Assembly: GCA_031550975.1 (NCBI GenBank)
Contig: JAVBOC010000012.1
Span: 1 to 61,719, forward strand
From: UBA947 sp031550975
Lineage (GTDB): Bacteria; Cyanobacteriota; Vampirovibrionia; Gastranaerophilales; Gastranaerophilaceae
Direction: 5' to 3'
Length of the DNA: 61,719 nt
The notes below the pieces were generated by a model, which was not told the origin of the DNA, did not search any database, and saw only the letters and a list, made by a program, of their open reading frames with translations. How positions within the stretch are numbered: the stretch's first letter is position 1; the number at the start of each line of letters is the position of its first letter. This document shows positions 43,185 through 50,882 of the stretch, piece after piece. The translations under genes and the position numbers were made by a program.

Positions 43185-44341
43185 TATTTTTTCTCAGTTT
43201 CTTCATTTTTCAATAAGGTTTCGCGATCCACAATGGTTATCGGGCTTCCCGGCATAACCTTTTGTATCCCGTCCGTTACGATTCGGTCCCCTTTTATAAG
43301 CCCTTCGGTTACAACATACATTTTGTCTATCTCTTTACCCACTTTAATATATGTAAGTTGTGGAATGCCCGCAGAGTCTAGTTTGTAAACATATTTACCT
43401 GCTTGGTTTTCTTGTACGGCAATCTGCGGTACAACAGGAGCGTTCACAGGGTTGTTTGAATATAATTTTACAGTTACAAATTCACCGTTAATAAGTGTGT
43501 TGTCAGGATTCTCGAAAGTCGCCCTCATTGTGACCGTACCGGTTGAAACGTCAACCTTGTTGTCTTGAAAGTCCTGGACACCTGTCTTTGTATAAGTCTG
43601 ATTGCCCGGTAAAATCAACTCAACTTTTCTATTTTTATTATTTGCTCCGTCAGCAGCAGCCAAGAGGTTGAAATCATTTATCTCAAGCGGGAAAGAAACA
43701 TAAATCGGGTTGTTACTGTTGATGGTTGTAAGTGGTCCTGATGAAGGTGTTACGTAGTTTCCGACCGTAACATTTATTACGCCCACTTGTCCGTCAACTT
43801 TTGCTGAAACTCTTGTGTAACCAAGGTTTCGATTTGCATCGTTAAGTCTTGCTTGAGCAGAAGCTAAAGACGCGCGCAATGAATCGCGTTGGGAAAGGAT
43901 GTTGTCATATTGCGCTTTTGCGATGTAATCTTTTGCGACGAGTTCTTTTGCGCGCACGAGTTGTTTTTCAGCATAAGCAAGTTGTGCGCTGAAATTTGAT
44001 ACCTCAGCCGAGGCAACATTCACGGCGTTTTGATATTCTCTCGGTTCAATCAGAAACAATGCCTGACCTGCTTTGACGTAATCGCCTTCTTTGAAATAGC
44101 TCTCTTGTAAGTACCCTGCGATACGCGCTCCGACATCAATTCTGTATCTGGAAATTACTCTGCCCGGAGCGTCAAAGGCTCTGATGATGCTTCGTTCGCC
44201 GATTTCTTCAACGACAACGCTAGGCGCAGGGCGCATTTTCTGCATTTTGTTTGCCATATATGTGCCAAACTGTGCATAAGCAAATCTTGCCACAATAGCA
44301 AATACAATCACAGCCAAAATTATTAATATATTTTTCCTCAT
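43184..44341 (-). CDS. RND efflux periplasmic adaptor (membrane fusion protein)
   Basis: A 385-residue AcrA/MexA-type adaptor. An N-terminal membrane anchor or signal (ILIILAVIVFAIVARFAYA) is followed by the lipoyl/barrel-sandwich part (IDVGARIAGYLQESYFKEGDYVKAGQ, as two blocks), an alpha hairpin (about 105-165), then VDGQVGVINVTVGNYV and the C-terminal domain. No lipobox Cys, so probably anchored by its N-terminal helix. Start ATG 44341 after GAGAGGA. Overlaps rdgB. Confidence 0.94.
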   Translation of the reverse strand: MRKNILIILAVIVFAIVARFAYAQFGTYMANKMQKMRPAPSVVVEEIGERSIIRAFDAPGRVISRYRIDVGARIAGYLQESYFKEGDYVKAGQALFLIEPREYQNAVNVASAEVSNFSAQLAYAEKQLVRAKELVAKDYIAKAQYDNILSQRDSLRASLASAQARLNDANRNLGYTRVSAKVDGQVGVINVTVGNYVTPSSGPLTTINSNNPIYVSFPLEINDFNLLAAADGANNKNRKVELILPGNQTYTKTGVQDFQDNKVDVSTGTVTMRATFENPDNTLINGEFVTVKLYSNNPVNAPVVPQIAVQENQAGKYVYKLDSAGIPQLTYIKVGKEIDKMYVVTEGLIKGDRIVTDGIQKVMPGSPITIVDRETLLKNEETEKK

Positions 44342-44373
44342 GTCCTCTCCCAATTGTTCTTCATAATTATATC

Positions 44374-44976
44374 TCAAATATGAAGAAAATCAAATATATT
44401 TCGGAGCGCTGCAGCGCGGTGTGAGAGGGTATTTTTTTCCTCCTCGCTCATTTCTGCCATAGTGCGATTGGTGCCTTCAATAATGAAAACAGGATCATAG
44501 CCGAAACCCTGTGTGCCGAACTGTTTGCGGGAGATTTCGCCGTGGCATTCACCAAGAGTTTGATGCATAATTTCGCCATTCTCATTTAACAGAGTCATTG
44601 CGCAGACAAACTTTGCCTTGCGGTTGCTATGCGGCTCAAGTTCTTTTAACAATTTATCAATACGTCCCTGGGGGGTGTCGGCGTATCTTGCAGAATGTAA
44701 TCCCGGCGCGCCATTTAAGGCTTCTACACACAACCCGGAATCGTCCGCTAGCGTCATAAGTCCCGTTAAACGATTTGCTTCTTTTGCTTTAATATAAGAA
44801 TTTTCTTCAAAAGTCGAACCGGTTTCATCCGGATCAAATCCTTCTGGCGGTAAGACAAACTGGAGGCTTAGAGGTTTAGAACTTTGGCTATTTAGTTCTT
44901 CAAATATCGCATTCATTTCTTCGACTTTATGCGGATTAGATGTTGCTAAAACTATTTTAAATTTGTTGTTAACCAT
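44374..44976 (-). CDS. rdgB: XTP/dITP pyrophosphatase (RdgB/HAM1 family)
   Basis: A 200-residue house-cleaning enzyme hydrolysing ITP, dITP and XTP. The N-terminal IVLATSNPHKVEEM, ETGSTFEENSYIKAKEA, ADDSGLCVEALNGAPGLHSARY and the C-terminal GFGYDPVF / LSHRAAALR blocks are diagnostic. The start codon and the only Shine-Dalgarno-like bases (GAAGGG) are supplied by an octamer array that fills the gap to uppS. Confidence 0.95.
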   Translation of the reverse strand: MVNNKFKIVLATSNPHKVEEMNAIFEELNSQSSKPLSLQFVLPPEGFDPDETGSTFEENSYIKAKEANRLTGLMTLADDSGLCVEALNGAPGLHSARYADTPQGRIDKLLKELEPHSNRKAKFVCAMTLLNENGEIMHQTLGECHGEISRKQFGTQGFGYDPVFIIEGTNRTMAEMSEEEKNTLSHRAAALRNIFDFLHI

Positions 44977-45000
44977 TTAACCATTCAACCCTTCAACTAT
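44971..45000. repeat. octamer array spanning the uppS stop and rdgB start
   Basis: Units AACCATTT, AACCATTC, AACCCTTC, AACTAT with period 8. It forms the complete uppS-rdgB spacer and includes the rdgB start codon. Confidence 0.75.
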
Positions 45001-45680
45001 AAACCAAAACGTCTTTGGCGTTTTGTATATTCTTCAATAGCCGCGTCAAGTGATTTCTCATCAAAATCAGGCCAAAATTCTTCTGTAACATAGAATTCTG
45101 AATAAGCAATCTGCCATAATAAGTAATTTGAAACTCTCATATCTCCGCCCGTTCTAATTAGTAAATCAGGATCGGGAATATTTGATGTGTAAAGGTTTTC
45201 ACCGATGAGTTTCTCATCAATTTCTTCTATGCTTACCCCTTTTTCAACGATTGCTTTGCAGGCATGAACAATCTCGTCGCGGGCGCCGTAATTGAACGCT
45301 ATTTGCAGATTTACGCCGGTATTGTTTTTGGTAACTTCGACCGCGTTATCAAGAATTTCTTGCAATTTCGGGCTTAATTTTGTTAAATCACCGATGAAAT
45401 TAATGACGATTTTGTTTTTGTGCATTTCGTTGAGTTCGTGTTTAAGCGTTTGCGCTAGCAAATCCATTAGGAAATCAACTTCCTCCTGCTTGCGGTTCCA
45501 GTTTTCTGTGGAAAACGCGTAGACAGTAAGGTATTTCACCCCTTTTTTGTCGCAGGCTCTGCAAATGGTTTTGAGTGCATCAACTCCTTTTTTATGCCCG
45601 ATGGCAGAAGGCAGACCTTTTTCCTTTGCCCACCTGCGGTTGCCGTCCATAATTATCGCGATATGTTTAATTTCTTTCAT
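44997..45680 (-). CDS. uppS: isoprenyl transferase (undecaprenyl diphosphate synthase)
   Basis: A 227-residue cis-prenyltransferase making the lipid carrier for cell-wall synthesis. It has IAIIMDGNRRWAKEKG (catalytic Asp), YAFSTENWNR, NYGARDEI and DPDLLIRTGGDMRVSNYLLWQ, all as expected. ATG 45680 follows AAGGGA; the upstream extension to 45779 includes a heptamer array and is unlikely. First gene of a run uppS-rdgB-efflux trio. Confidence 0.96.
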   Translation of the reverse strand: MKEIKHIAIIMDGNRRWAKEKGLPSAIGHKKGVDALKTICRACDKKGVKYLTVYAFSTENWNRKQEEVDFLMDLLAQTLKHELNEMHKNKIVINFIGDLTKLSPKLQEILDNAVEVTKNNTGVNLQIAFNYGARDEIVHACKAIVEKGVSIEEIDEKLIGENLYTSNIPDPDLLIRTGGDMRVSNYLLWQIAYSEFYVTEEFWPDFDEKSLDAAIEEYTKRQRRFGL

Positions 45681-45694
45681 AAATCCCTTTTTAA

Positions 45695-45722
45695 GTGAAT
45701 TGTGAATAGTGAATGGTTCATC
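45695..45722. repeat. heptamer array upstream of uppS
   Basis: GTGAATT, GTGAATA, GTGAATG, GTTCATC with period 7, just upstream of the ribosome binding site. Confidence 0.75.
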
Positions 45723-45880
45723 TGATTCGCACCATGTGCTCATAATGTTTATTTCCGATAAGACTATTTTCTTATTCATCTAAATTATTGCACAAATGTA
45801 AATTTTATTAAACAGGGCGCAATTTTGCCATGAAAAAATACTTTATATAAGTGTAAGGTAGTGTTATAGGAAATATTAGT

Positions 45881-46540
45881 GTGTATAGCGCAGTAGCAAC
45901 AGCATTATTTGCAGCAAGAAACATTAACAAAGATGCAGCCGCAGAGCCGGGCCGCGTATATGTTGCCGGGCCGATTCAGGCGATGAACGCAGTGGGTGCA
46001 GCGCTTAAACTTGACAATTCTGTCTCAAAAAGTGCCACCAGTGCAACCAATGTTTTCCAAAAAATTGCCAAATATAACGCGCTTACAAAAGGAGCGGAGA
46101 AAGTTTTAACAATCGCGAGCAATAATGTTAACCCGATACTTTGTGTTTCCGGGGTTGCTAAAGTAGCGCTTTCTGATGACCCGATTTATCAAGCGCCGAT
46201 TGAAGCGGGTTCATTGCTTGCAATGTTTGGTAGCGAAAAACTGATGAAAGATCACGTTGAAAACATGTTAAAGTCTGATAAGGCAAAAAACCTTGTTAAA
46301 GAAGCCTCAGAAATAAAAATATTGAAACCTTTGTTTGCTTATATTGAGAAAAATAAAGCTGGCGGCAAGGTCGCGTCAATCGCAAAAGGTGTAATCTTCT
46401 TTACAGGTTCAATATTAGGATACGGTGCCGGACACTATGTTTCAAAAGAATTAACCGATGAAATCTATCGCAAAAATCACCTTAAACATGCAGAGCAAAA
46501 AGATAGCCATAAAGAACTAAACAAAAACATTGACAAATAG
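45881..46540 (+). CDS. hypothetical protein upstream of prepilin-S74 gene 2
   Basis: A 219-residue protein with GTG start and a weak AGGAA site. It is Ala/Lys/Asn-rich. There is a hydrophobic stretch near 80-100 (NPILCVSGVAKVAL) and a second near 180-200 (GVIFFTGSILGYGAGHYV), so it may be membrane-associated. It ends in a charged Lys/His tail. The prepilin-S74 gene starts 25 bases downstream and has its own promoter inside the 3' end of this gene. No domain recognised. Confidence 0.7.
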   Translation: MYSAVATALFAARNINKDAAAEPGRVYVAGPIQAMNAVGAALKLDNSVSKSATSATNVFQKIAKYNALTKGAEKVLTIASNNVNPILCVSGVAKVALSDDPIYQAPIEAGSLLAMFGSEKLMKDHVENMLKSDKAKNLVKEASEIKILKPLFAYIEKNKAGGKVASIAKGVIFFTGSILGYGAGHYVSKELTDEIYRKNHLKHAEQKDSHKELNKNIDK

Positions 46541-46559
46541 GCAGATGTTATAAGATAAT
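46530..46559 (+). promoter_or_regulatory. promoter of prepilin-S74 gene 2 (leaderless)
   Basis: TTGACA (46530-46535), 18-base spacer, GATAAT (46554-46559), then six bases to the ATG at 46566. No Shine-Dalgarno sequence is present. The architecture matches that before the first prepilin-S74 gene. Confidence 0.65.
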
Positions 46560-46565
46560 GAATTT

Positions 46566-48089
46566 ATGGGTATGAAGTTTGCAGGGTTAAATTATAGCAG
46601 AGGAGCGTATACGCTTGCGGAATCATTAGTGGTTCTTCTCGTATTGTGCATGCTTGTTGCGATATTTGGTCCGCTGGTTATTCAGATGACCAAAAAAGAT
46701 GCGGATTCCAAGATAATTTGGAGATGGGAAAACCGTGCGGCCAGGCCGAATACAAATGTGTTTTTCTTGCCAAGCGATTCTGATCGTTCTGTTATGATAG
46801 GTCAGCCGACAAAATATCGTCCGTTGTTTATGGAAAGCCCGGACAGAGGTCGTTTGATTATTAATACAACCCAAACCATGCCTATGCTTAATCTTAAAAC
46901 TAATGGTACTAACCTTTCTAATTTATACGTTGATAGTTCAAATATAATATTTGGGAACCAAAATAATATTATGAATACAAGCTATAGTGTCGGGACATCA
47001 AATACGGCTCTTGGCATGCATTCGCTGTATTCTATCAATGGCGGCGGTTGGAGCTTTGCGGACGATCCTGTCGTTAACCCGACATACAACCCAAATCCAA
47101 CTAACGCGGCTTTTGCCAGTTTCTGTTCTGATCATCCGGCAGCATGTGATCCTTGTCGAACCAATCCAGAGTGGTGCAGAACTTGTCGGGATGTTTCAGG
47201 TAGATCAACAGGTACATCTCCGTCTTGCCCGACTACCGGGTCTTTCGGTAATACCGGGGTGGGGCGTGCTGCAGGTTATGGTACAACATCAGGAAGCTAC
47301 AATTCATACGTAGGTGATGATGCAGGAACGTGGGCTTCTACAGGTAATTTCAATACTTTCGTAGGCACTCAGAATTGGGTTTCTGGCCGGTCGGCTCTCA
47401 CCGGGAGTTATGTTACAGCTATCGGGTTAAACACTTGTAGTGGTTCGCTTGCCGGTACAGTAATGGGAGGTACCAATAACGTAACTTGTTTAGGGGCAAA
47501 AGCCAATATAGACTTCGGCGGCTATGGCCATACCGCGGGTATTCATGACGTGATTATTGGTGATACCACCACCAGAACACATATAGCTATTCCTTGGTCA
47601 GGTGATAACGTTGGCGGGGGCACCAGAGCAAATGTTGGGCAGGTCGGTGGTTATCCTGTTGGCAATACCACTGCAATATTTGGAGGCGGTAGATTAATCT
47701 TGCTTGATTCATCAGGGCTTCGTGAATATTCTGACAAACGTTTAAAAAATATCAAAGGCAAAAATAACGACGGTTTAGATAAAATCAAAGCATTGAAAAC
47801 TTACAATTACACGATGAAAACCGATAAAACTAAGGCGCCGTACGTTGGGGTTGTCGCGCAAGAGCTTCAACAAGTTATTCCGAACGCTGTTTCTATGGTT
47901 AAAACAGGCTTCCTCGGAATTGACAAAGATTATATTCTTTCTGCTTTGGTTAATTCAATTAAAGAATTAAGCCAAAAAATCAGCAACCTTTTGAACCCGA
48001 TTGTTGTGCTTGAAAAAGAGAACGCAAAGTTAGAGGCAAAAAACAAAGCGTTAGAAGCAAGATTAATAAAGTTAGAAGCTAGAAATTAG
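46566..48089 (+). CDS. prepilin-type protein fused to YadA-head-like repeats and an S74 chaperone domain (copy 2)
   Basis: A 507-residue homologue of the protein at 25916. The prepilin signal is SRGA/YTLAE with Glu at +5, then LVVLLVLCMLVAIFGPLVI. Shared segments include SVMIGQ...GRLI(I)N. The repeat region has SNTALGMHS, FGNTGVGRAAGYG, GSYNSYVGDDAG and FNTFVGTQ, broken by a Cys-rich insertion (about 185-225, six Cys, e.g. DPCRTNPEWCRTC) that copy 1 lacks. Ser389 opens YSDKRLKNI of the S74 domain, followed by TYNYTMKTDK and VGVVAQELQQVIP. The tail is a coiled coil. It appears leaderless from its own promoter. Probably a second fibre-bearing (pseudo)pilin with different exposed surface (inference). 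Confidence 0.88.
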   Translation: MGMKFAGLNYSRGAYTLAESLVVLLVLCMLVAIFGPLVIQMTKKDADSKIIWRWENRAARPNTNVFFLPSDSDRSVMIGQPTKYRPLFMESPDRGRLIINTTQTMPMLNLKTNGTNLSNLYVDSSNIIFGNQNNIMNTSYSVGTSNTALGMHSLYSINGGGWSFADDPVVNPTYNPNPTNAAFASFCSDHPAACDPCRTNPEWCRTCRDVSGRSTGTSPSCPTTGSFGNTGVGRAAGYGTTSGSYNSYVGDDAGTWASTGNFNTFVGTQNWVSGRSALTGSYVTAIGLNTCSGSLAGTVMGGTNNVTCLGAKANIDFGGYGHTAGIHDVIIGDTTTRTHIAIPWSGDNVGGGTRANVGQVGGYPVGNTTAIFGGGRLILLDSSGLREYSDKRLKNIKGKNNDGLDKIKALKTYNYTMKTDKTKAPYVGVVAQELQQVIPNAVSMVKTGFLGIDKDYILSALVNSIKELSQKISNLLNPIVVLEKENAKLEAKNKALEARLIKLEARN

Positions 48090-48145
48090 AAACCAGGGAC
48101 TAGCACATTTTGCTAGTTCCTAGTCTCTAGTCCCTAGTTTCTACT
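48089..48145. repeat. inverted heptamer arrays after prepilin-S74 gene 2
   Basis: AGAAACC, AGGGACT then AGTTCCT, AGTCTCT, AGTCCCT, AGTTTCT around GCACATTTTGC. The halves are complementary and can fold into a hairpin; this may act as a terminator although no clean T-run follows. Confidence 0.75.
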
Positions 48146-48317
48146 CTATATAGATGATTTTGCCGTGTTTTGGGCAATATTTCCTGGTAATTACCGTATA
48201 ATATTAATAGAACTGTAACTAGTAAAAGTACGCTAGTTGCAATTTTACGGCAACATTGACTTCCTGAAAATAATCATTAAGAAGTGCATGAAGTACGATG
48301 TAGAAGGAGATAACCCT

Positions 48318-49586
48318 ATGGGTATGGCAGCATCACAGGCTAGATATTTGGGTCTGACAGCAAGAAAAACTAACGTAGAATACGAAGGACAACAGATTAA
48401 CCAGGCGCGTACGGCGCTGGCGAATCAGTCCGCCGATACCTTTAATCAGCTTTTAGGATTATCCGTTCCTGTTGCGCCGGATAAAAATAAGTTTATAACA
48501 CTTCAGTATTCATATACAGACGGAACCACAGGCGAGACAATCAGCAATATGACTGAATTGAACAATGACCCTGACGGTTACAACTATTTAGTAACTCACT
48601 ACCATTTTGCAAACCTATTTAAGGGTGTGGAATCAAGAAGAACAAACCCTCAGGTTTCAATGAATTCACCGGTTAAATCAAATGTTGATTTAGCTACAAC
48701 TCCTGTGACTCAGGTCGGTACAGATTATTATAAAGACGGTCAAATTTATGACTTGTACGATTCGACTGATCTTGATCAAGCAGCAGCTTGGAAACAACTT
48801 AAAGAAAAATACGGCTTGGGCAATGTTACAGATGCCGACGTTTTTGTAATGACCGACCCGACTGATGGCCTGTTACACTTTGCGACAAGACCTGATTTAG
48901 CTGCGTCTGCGGGGCTTAGCACTGGGACTATGCCGGAATACTACGTTGATCCGAATTCTCCGTCATATGTCGGTAACAACCAAGTGTTTGCGTATGACTC
49001 TACTGATAAGGATTTGAAAGCTGCTTACGAACAAATTATAGCAGATTTTCCAAATTCAACATTCGCAAATTCTACCCCGGATCAGATTTACTACTGGAAA
49101 GATGCGGTTACAGGTAAAACCCAATTAGCATGTCATGCTGACTTGAAAGCTTCTGGGGAAAGTGCGGTTGACCCGACATATCCGACAGAAAATCAGACTG
49201 TAAAATTGTTGCAATACAACGCACAAGATGTTAAAACAAAAATTGAGCAAAGACAAAAGGCCTTCGTTGAGTTTGATGGCAGCGGACGTGCACAAAGCAT
49301 CAGGTATGAGGATTCCTCAATTGTCCACTCGCTTTCAACAGAGCAAATCACCGATGATGACGCTTATGAAAACGCAATGAACCAGTACAATTACGATGTA
49401 CGCGTTTATGAAAAAACAATTGAAGATATCAACGCAAAAACCAAACGTATTCAAGAACAAGACAGAACACTTGAATTGCGATTGAGACAATTAGATACAG
49501 AACAAGACGCGCTTCAAACAGAGATGGAAGCGGTTAAGAAAGTTATTGAAAAGAACATTGAATCTACTTTCAAAACTTTTGAATAA
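48318..49586 (+). CDS. MGMAASQAR-family protein (copy 2), unknown function
   Basis: A 422-residue protein starting MGMAASQARYLGLTARKTN at ATG 48318 (GAAGGAGATA upstream); the longer frame to 48237 lacks a site. The N- and C-terminal segments match the gene at 29680 (C-terminus LRQLDTEQDALQTEMEAVKK). The middle, about 60-370, is unrelated and contains two similar FxxDSTDxDxxxAxxQI / YDSTDLDQAAAWKQL units with conserved Tyr-Trp motifs. TATAAT at 48197-48202 may be its -10 box. Followed after 33 bases by the Gly-rich gene at 49620. Function unknown. Confidence 0.8.
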   Translation: MGMAASQARYLGLTARKTNVEYEGQQINQARTALANQSADTFNQLLGLSVPVAPDKNKFITLQYSYTDGTTGETISNMTELNNDPDGYNYLVTHYHFANLFKGVESRRTNPQVSMNSPVKSNVDLATTPVTQVGTDYYKDGQIYDLYDSTDLDQAAAWKQLKEKYGLGNVTDADVFVMTDPTDGLLHFATRPDLAASAGLSTGTMPEYYVDPNSPSYVGNNQVFAYDSTDKDLKAAYEQIIADFPNSTFANSTPDQIYYWKDAVTGKTQLACHADLKASGESAVDPTYPTENQTVKLLQYNAQDVKTKIEQRQKAFVEFDGSGRAQSIRYEDSSIVHSLSTEQITDDDAYENAMNQYNYDVRVYEKTIEDINAKTKRIQEQDRTLELRLRQLDTEQDALQTEMEAVKKVIEKNIESTFKTFE

Positions 49587-49619
49587 TTAAGCAAACAGAT
49601 AAAGTAAAAGGATGAAAAA

Positions 49620-50435
49620 ATGTCTTACAAATACGATAGTTATTTAGTAATAGCAAACAAATTCAGCTCAGCAGGCAGCGACGCGAAAGCTCAGTTGTGG
49701 GAAACTTATGACAAGCTCCGCGACTTAACCGTTTCAGGCTCAGGCCAGGGAACGGGTTTTGAGGCAACAAGCGGGTTCTTGTATAACCTTGCGAGCTTGT
49801 TTTCACCTTCTGCGTTCGGAACAGTTTTTGGCGCATCTGAATCTATGTCAGTACCGGGAACCTCTTATTACAGCGGTTTTAGCGGAGGACAATCTTACGG
49901 TTTGAATTCCCTTTATAACTATTCATCATTCCCTGGTGGCGCGGCTCCGCTTTCAATGAGCGGCCTTTCAACAGGCGGTGCAGCCTCAATTCTTGGCGGT
50001 TGGGGAACTTCAGATGGCGGTTATGCAACAGGTTACGCATCAGGCATAGGTGGACTTGCTGACGTTGCAAGTGCGGCGGCTTTTGGTCTTGGCGGTTCAA
50101 CCGGTTACGGTTGGGCTGGTAAAAACCTTGTTATGCCTTTAGCTGGGGTAATCTCCGGTTGGGGCGGTATTATGCAGGCTGCAGCACCTTATTTGGGTGA
50201 GTACGGTTTACCGGCAATGGTTATGGCAAACTTAATGCAGGGTACTTCTTCTGCTGCGTTGGCTGCTTATCAAAATATAACCGGTAATATTACAGCAAGT
50301 GCGGATACAATTTTGTCAAACAAAGTCCGCAACATTGAAACTGTTTGTAAGATGCTTGATACGCAGGGCGATGTTGTTAAAAAGATGCTTAAAGAATCTA
50401 TCGAAGGTGACAGCAAAGCTATTCAAAACATTTAA
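49620..50435 (+). CDS. Gly/Ser/Ala-rich hypothetical protein
   Basis: A 271-residue protein with AAAAGGATG upstream, 33 bases after the MGMAASQAR gene, so probably in one operon. Residues about 55-175 are very rich in Gly, Ser, Tyr and Ala (FSGGQSYGLNSLYNYSS, GGYATGYASGIGGL). A more hydrophobic stretch (LVMPLAGVISGWGGIMQAA) follows, then a helical C-terminus (IETVCKMLDTQGDVVKKML). The composition suggests a structural or secreted protein, but no signal peptide is visible. Not recognised. Confidence 0.72.
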   Translation: MSYKYDSYLVIANKFSSAGSDAKAQLWETYDKLRDLTVSGSGQGTGFEATSGFLYNLASLFSPSAFGTVFGASESMSVPGTSYYSGFSGGQSYGLNSLYNYSSFPGGAAPLSMSGLSTGGAASILGGWGTSDGGYATGYASGIGGLADVASAAAFGLGGSTGYGWAGKNLVMPLAGVISGWGGIMQAAAPYLGEYGLPAMVMANLMQGTSSAALAAYQNITGNITASADTILSNKVRNIETVCKMLDTQGDVVKKMLKESIEGDSKAIQNI

Positions 50436-50474
50436 CAAGTGAATAAGTCGCTAGGTGACTAAGTGACTATGTGA
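50433..50474. repeat. octamer array between the Gly-rich gene and atpC
   Basis: AACAAGTG, AATAAGTC, GCTAGGTG, ACTAAGTG, ACTATGTG with period 8, a diverged relative of the arrays before rpsM and rpsD. Confidence 0.75.
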
Positions 50475-50489
50475 TTTTGCGTTCGGCTT

Positions 50490-50882
50490 TTACTTATTCA
50501 GCACTGCCTTTAGTCGTGCCATTGCGCGAGCTACAGCTGCTTCAGCGCGTTTGGCGTCGATTTCTGCGTCAGCTTCTTTTAATCTTGATTGTGCGCGGGC
50601 AAGAGCTTCCTCTGCTCTTGCATAATCAATCTCATCACTGCACTCTGCGGTAGTGGTAAGGATTACGGCCTGATCTTCGTTAAATTGAAAAACACCGCCC
50701 ATAGTCGCAAAACAGATTTCGTCATTGCCTTGAACAACTCTTGTTACACCAATGTCGAGTGCGGACATTACAGGTATGTGTCCGGGTAGCAAGCCAAATT
50801 CGCCGTCGACGCCTTTTGTATAGATTGCGTCAACATCTTCATCAAAAACAACTCGTTCGTGTGTAATGATTTTTAAGTGCAT
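50490..50882 (-). CDS. atpC: F0F1 ATP synthase subunit epsilon
   Basis: A 130-residue central-stalk subunit with the usual N-terminal beta sandwich (THERVVFDEDVDAIY, GEFGLLPGHIPVMSAL) and C-terminal helical hairpin (ARAEEALARAQSRLKEA). Overlaps the end of atpD by ten bases. With atpD it forms a separate two-gene unit, the arrangement known in cyanobacteria and chloroplasts. Confidence 0.96.
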   Translation of the reverse strand: MHLKIITHERVVFDEDVDAIYTKGVDGEFGLLPGHIPVMSALDIGVTRVVQGNDEICFATMGGVFQFNEDQAVILTTTAECSDEIDYARAEEALARAQSRLKEADAEIDAKRAEAAVARAMARLKAVLNK

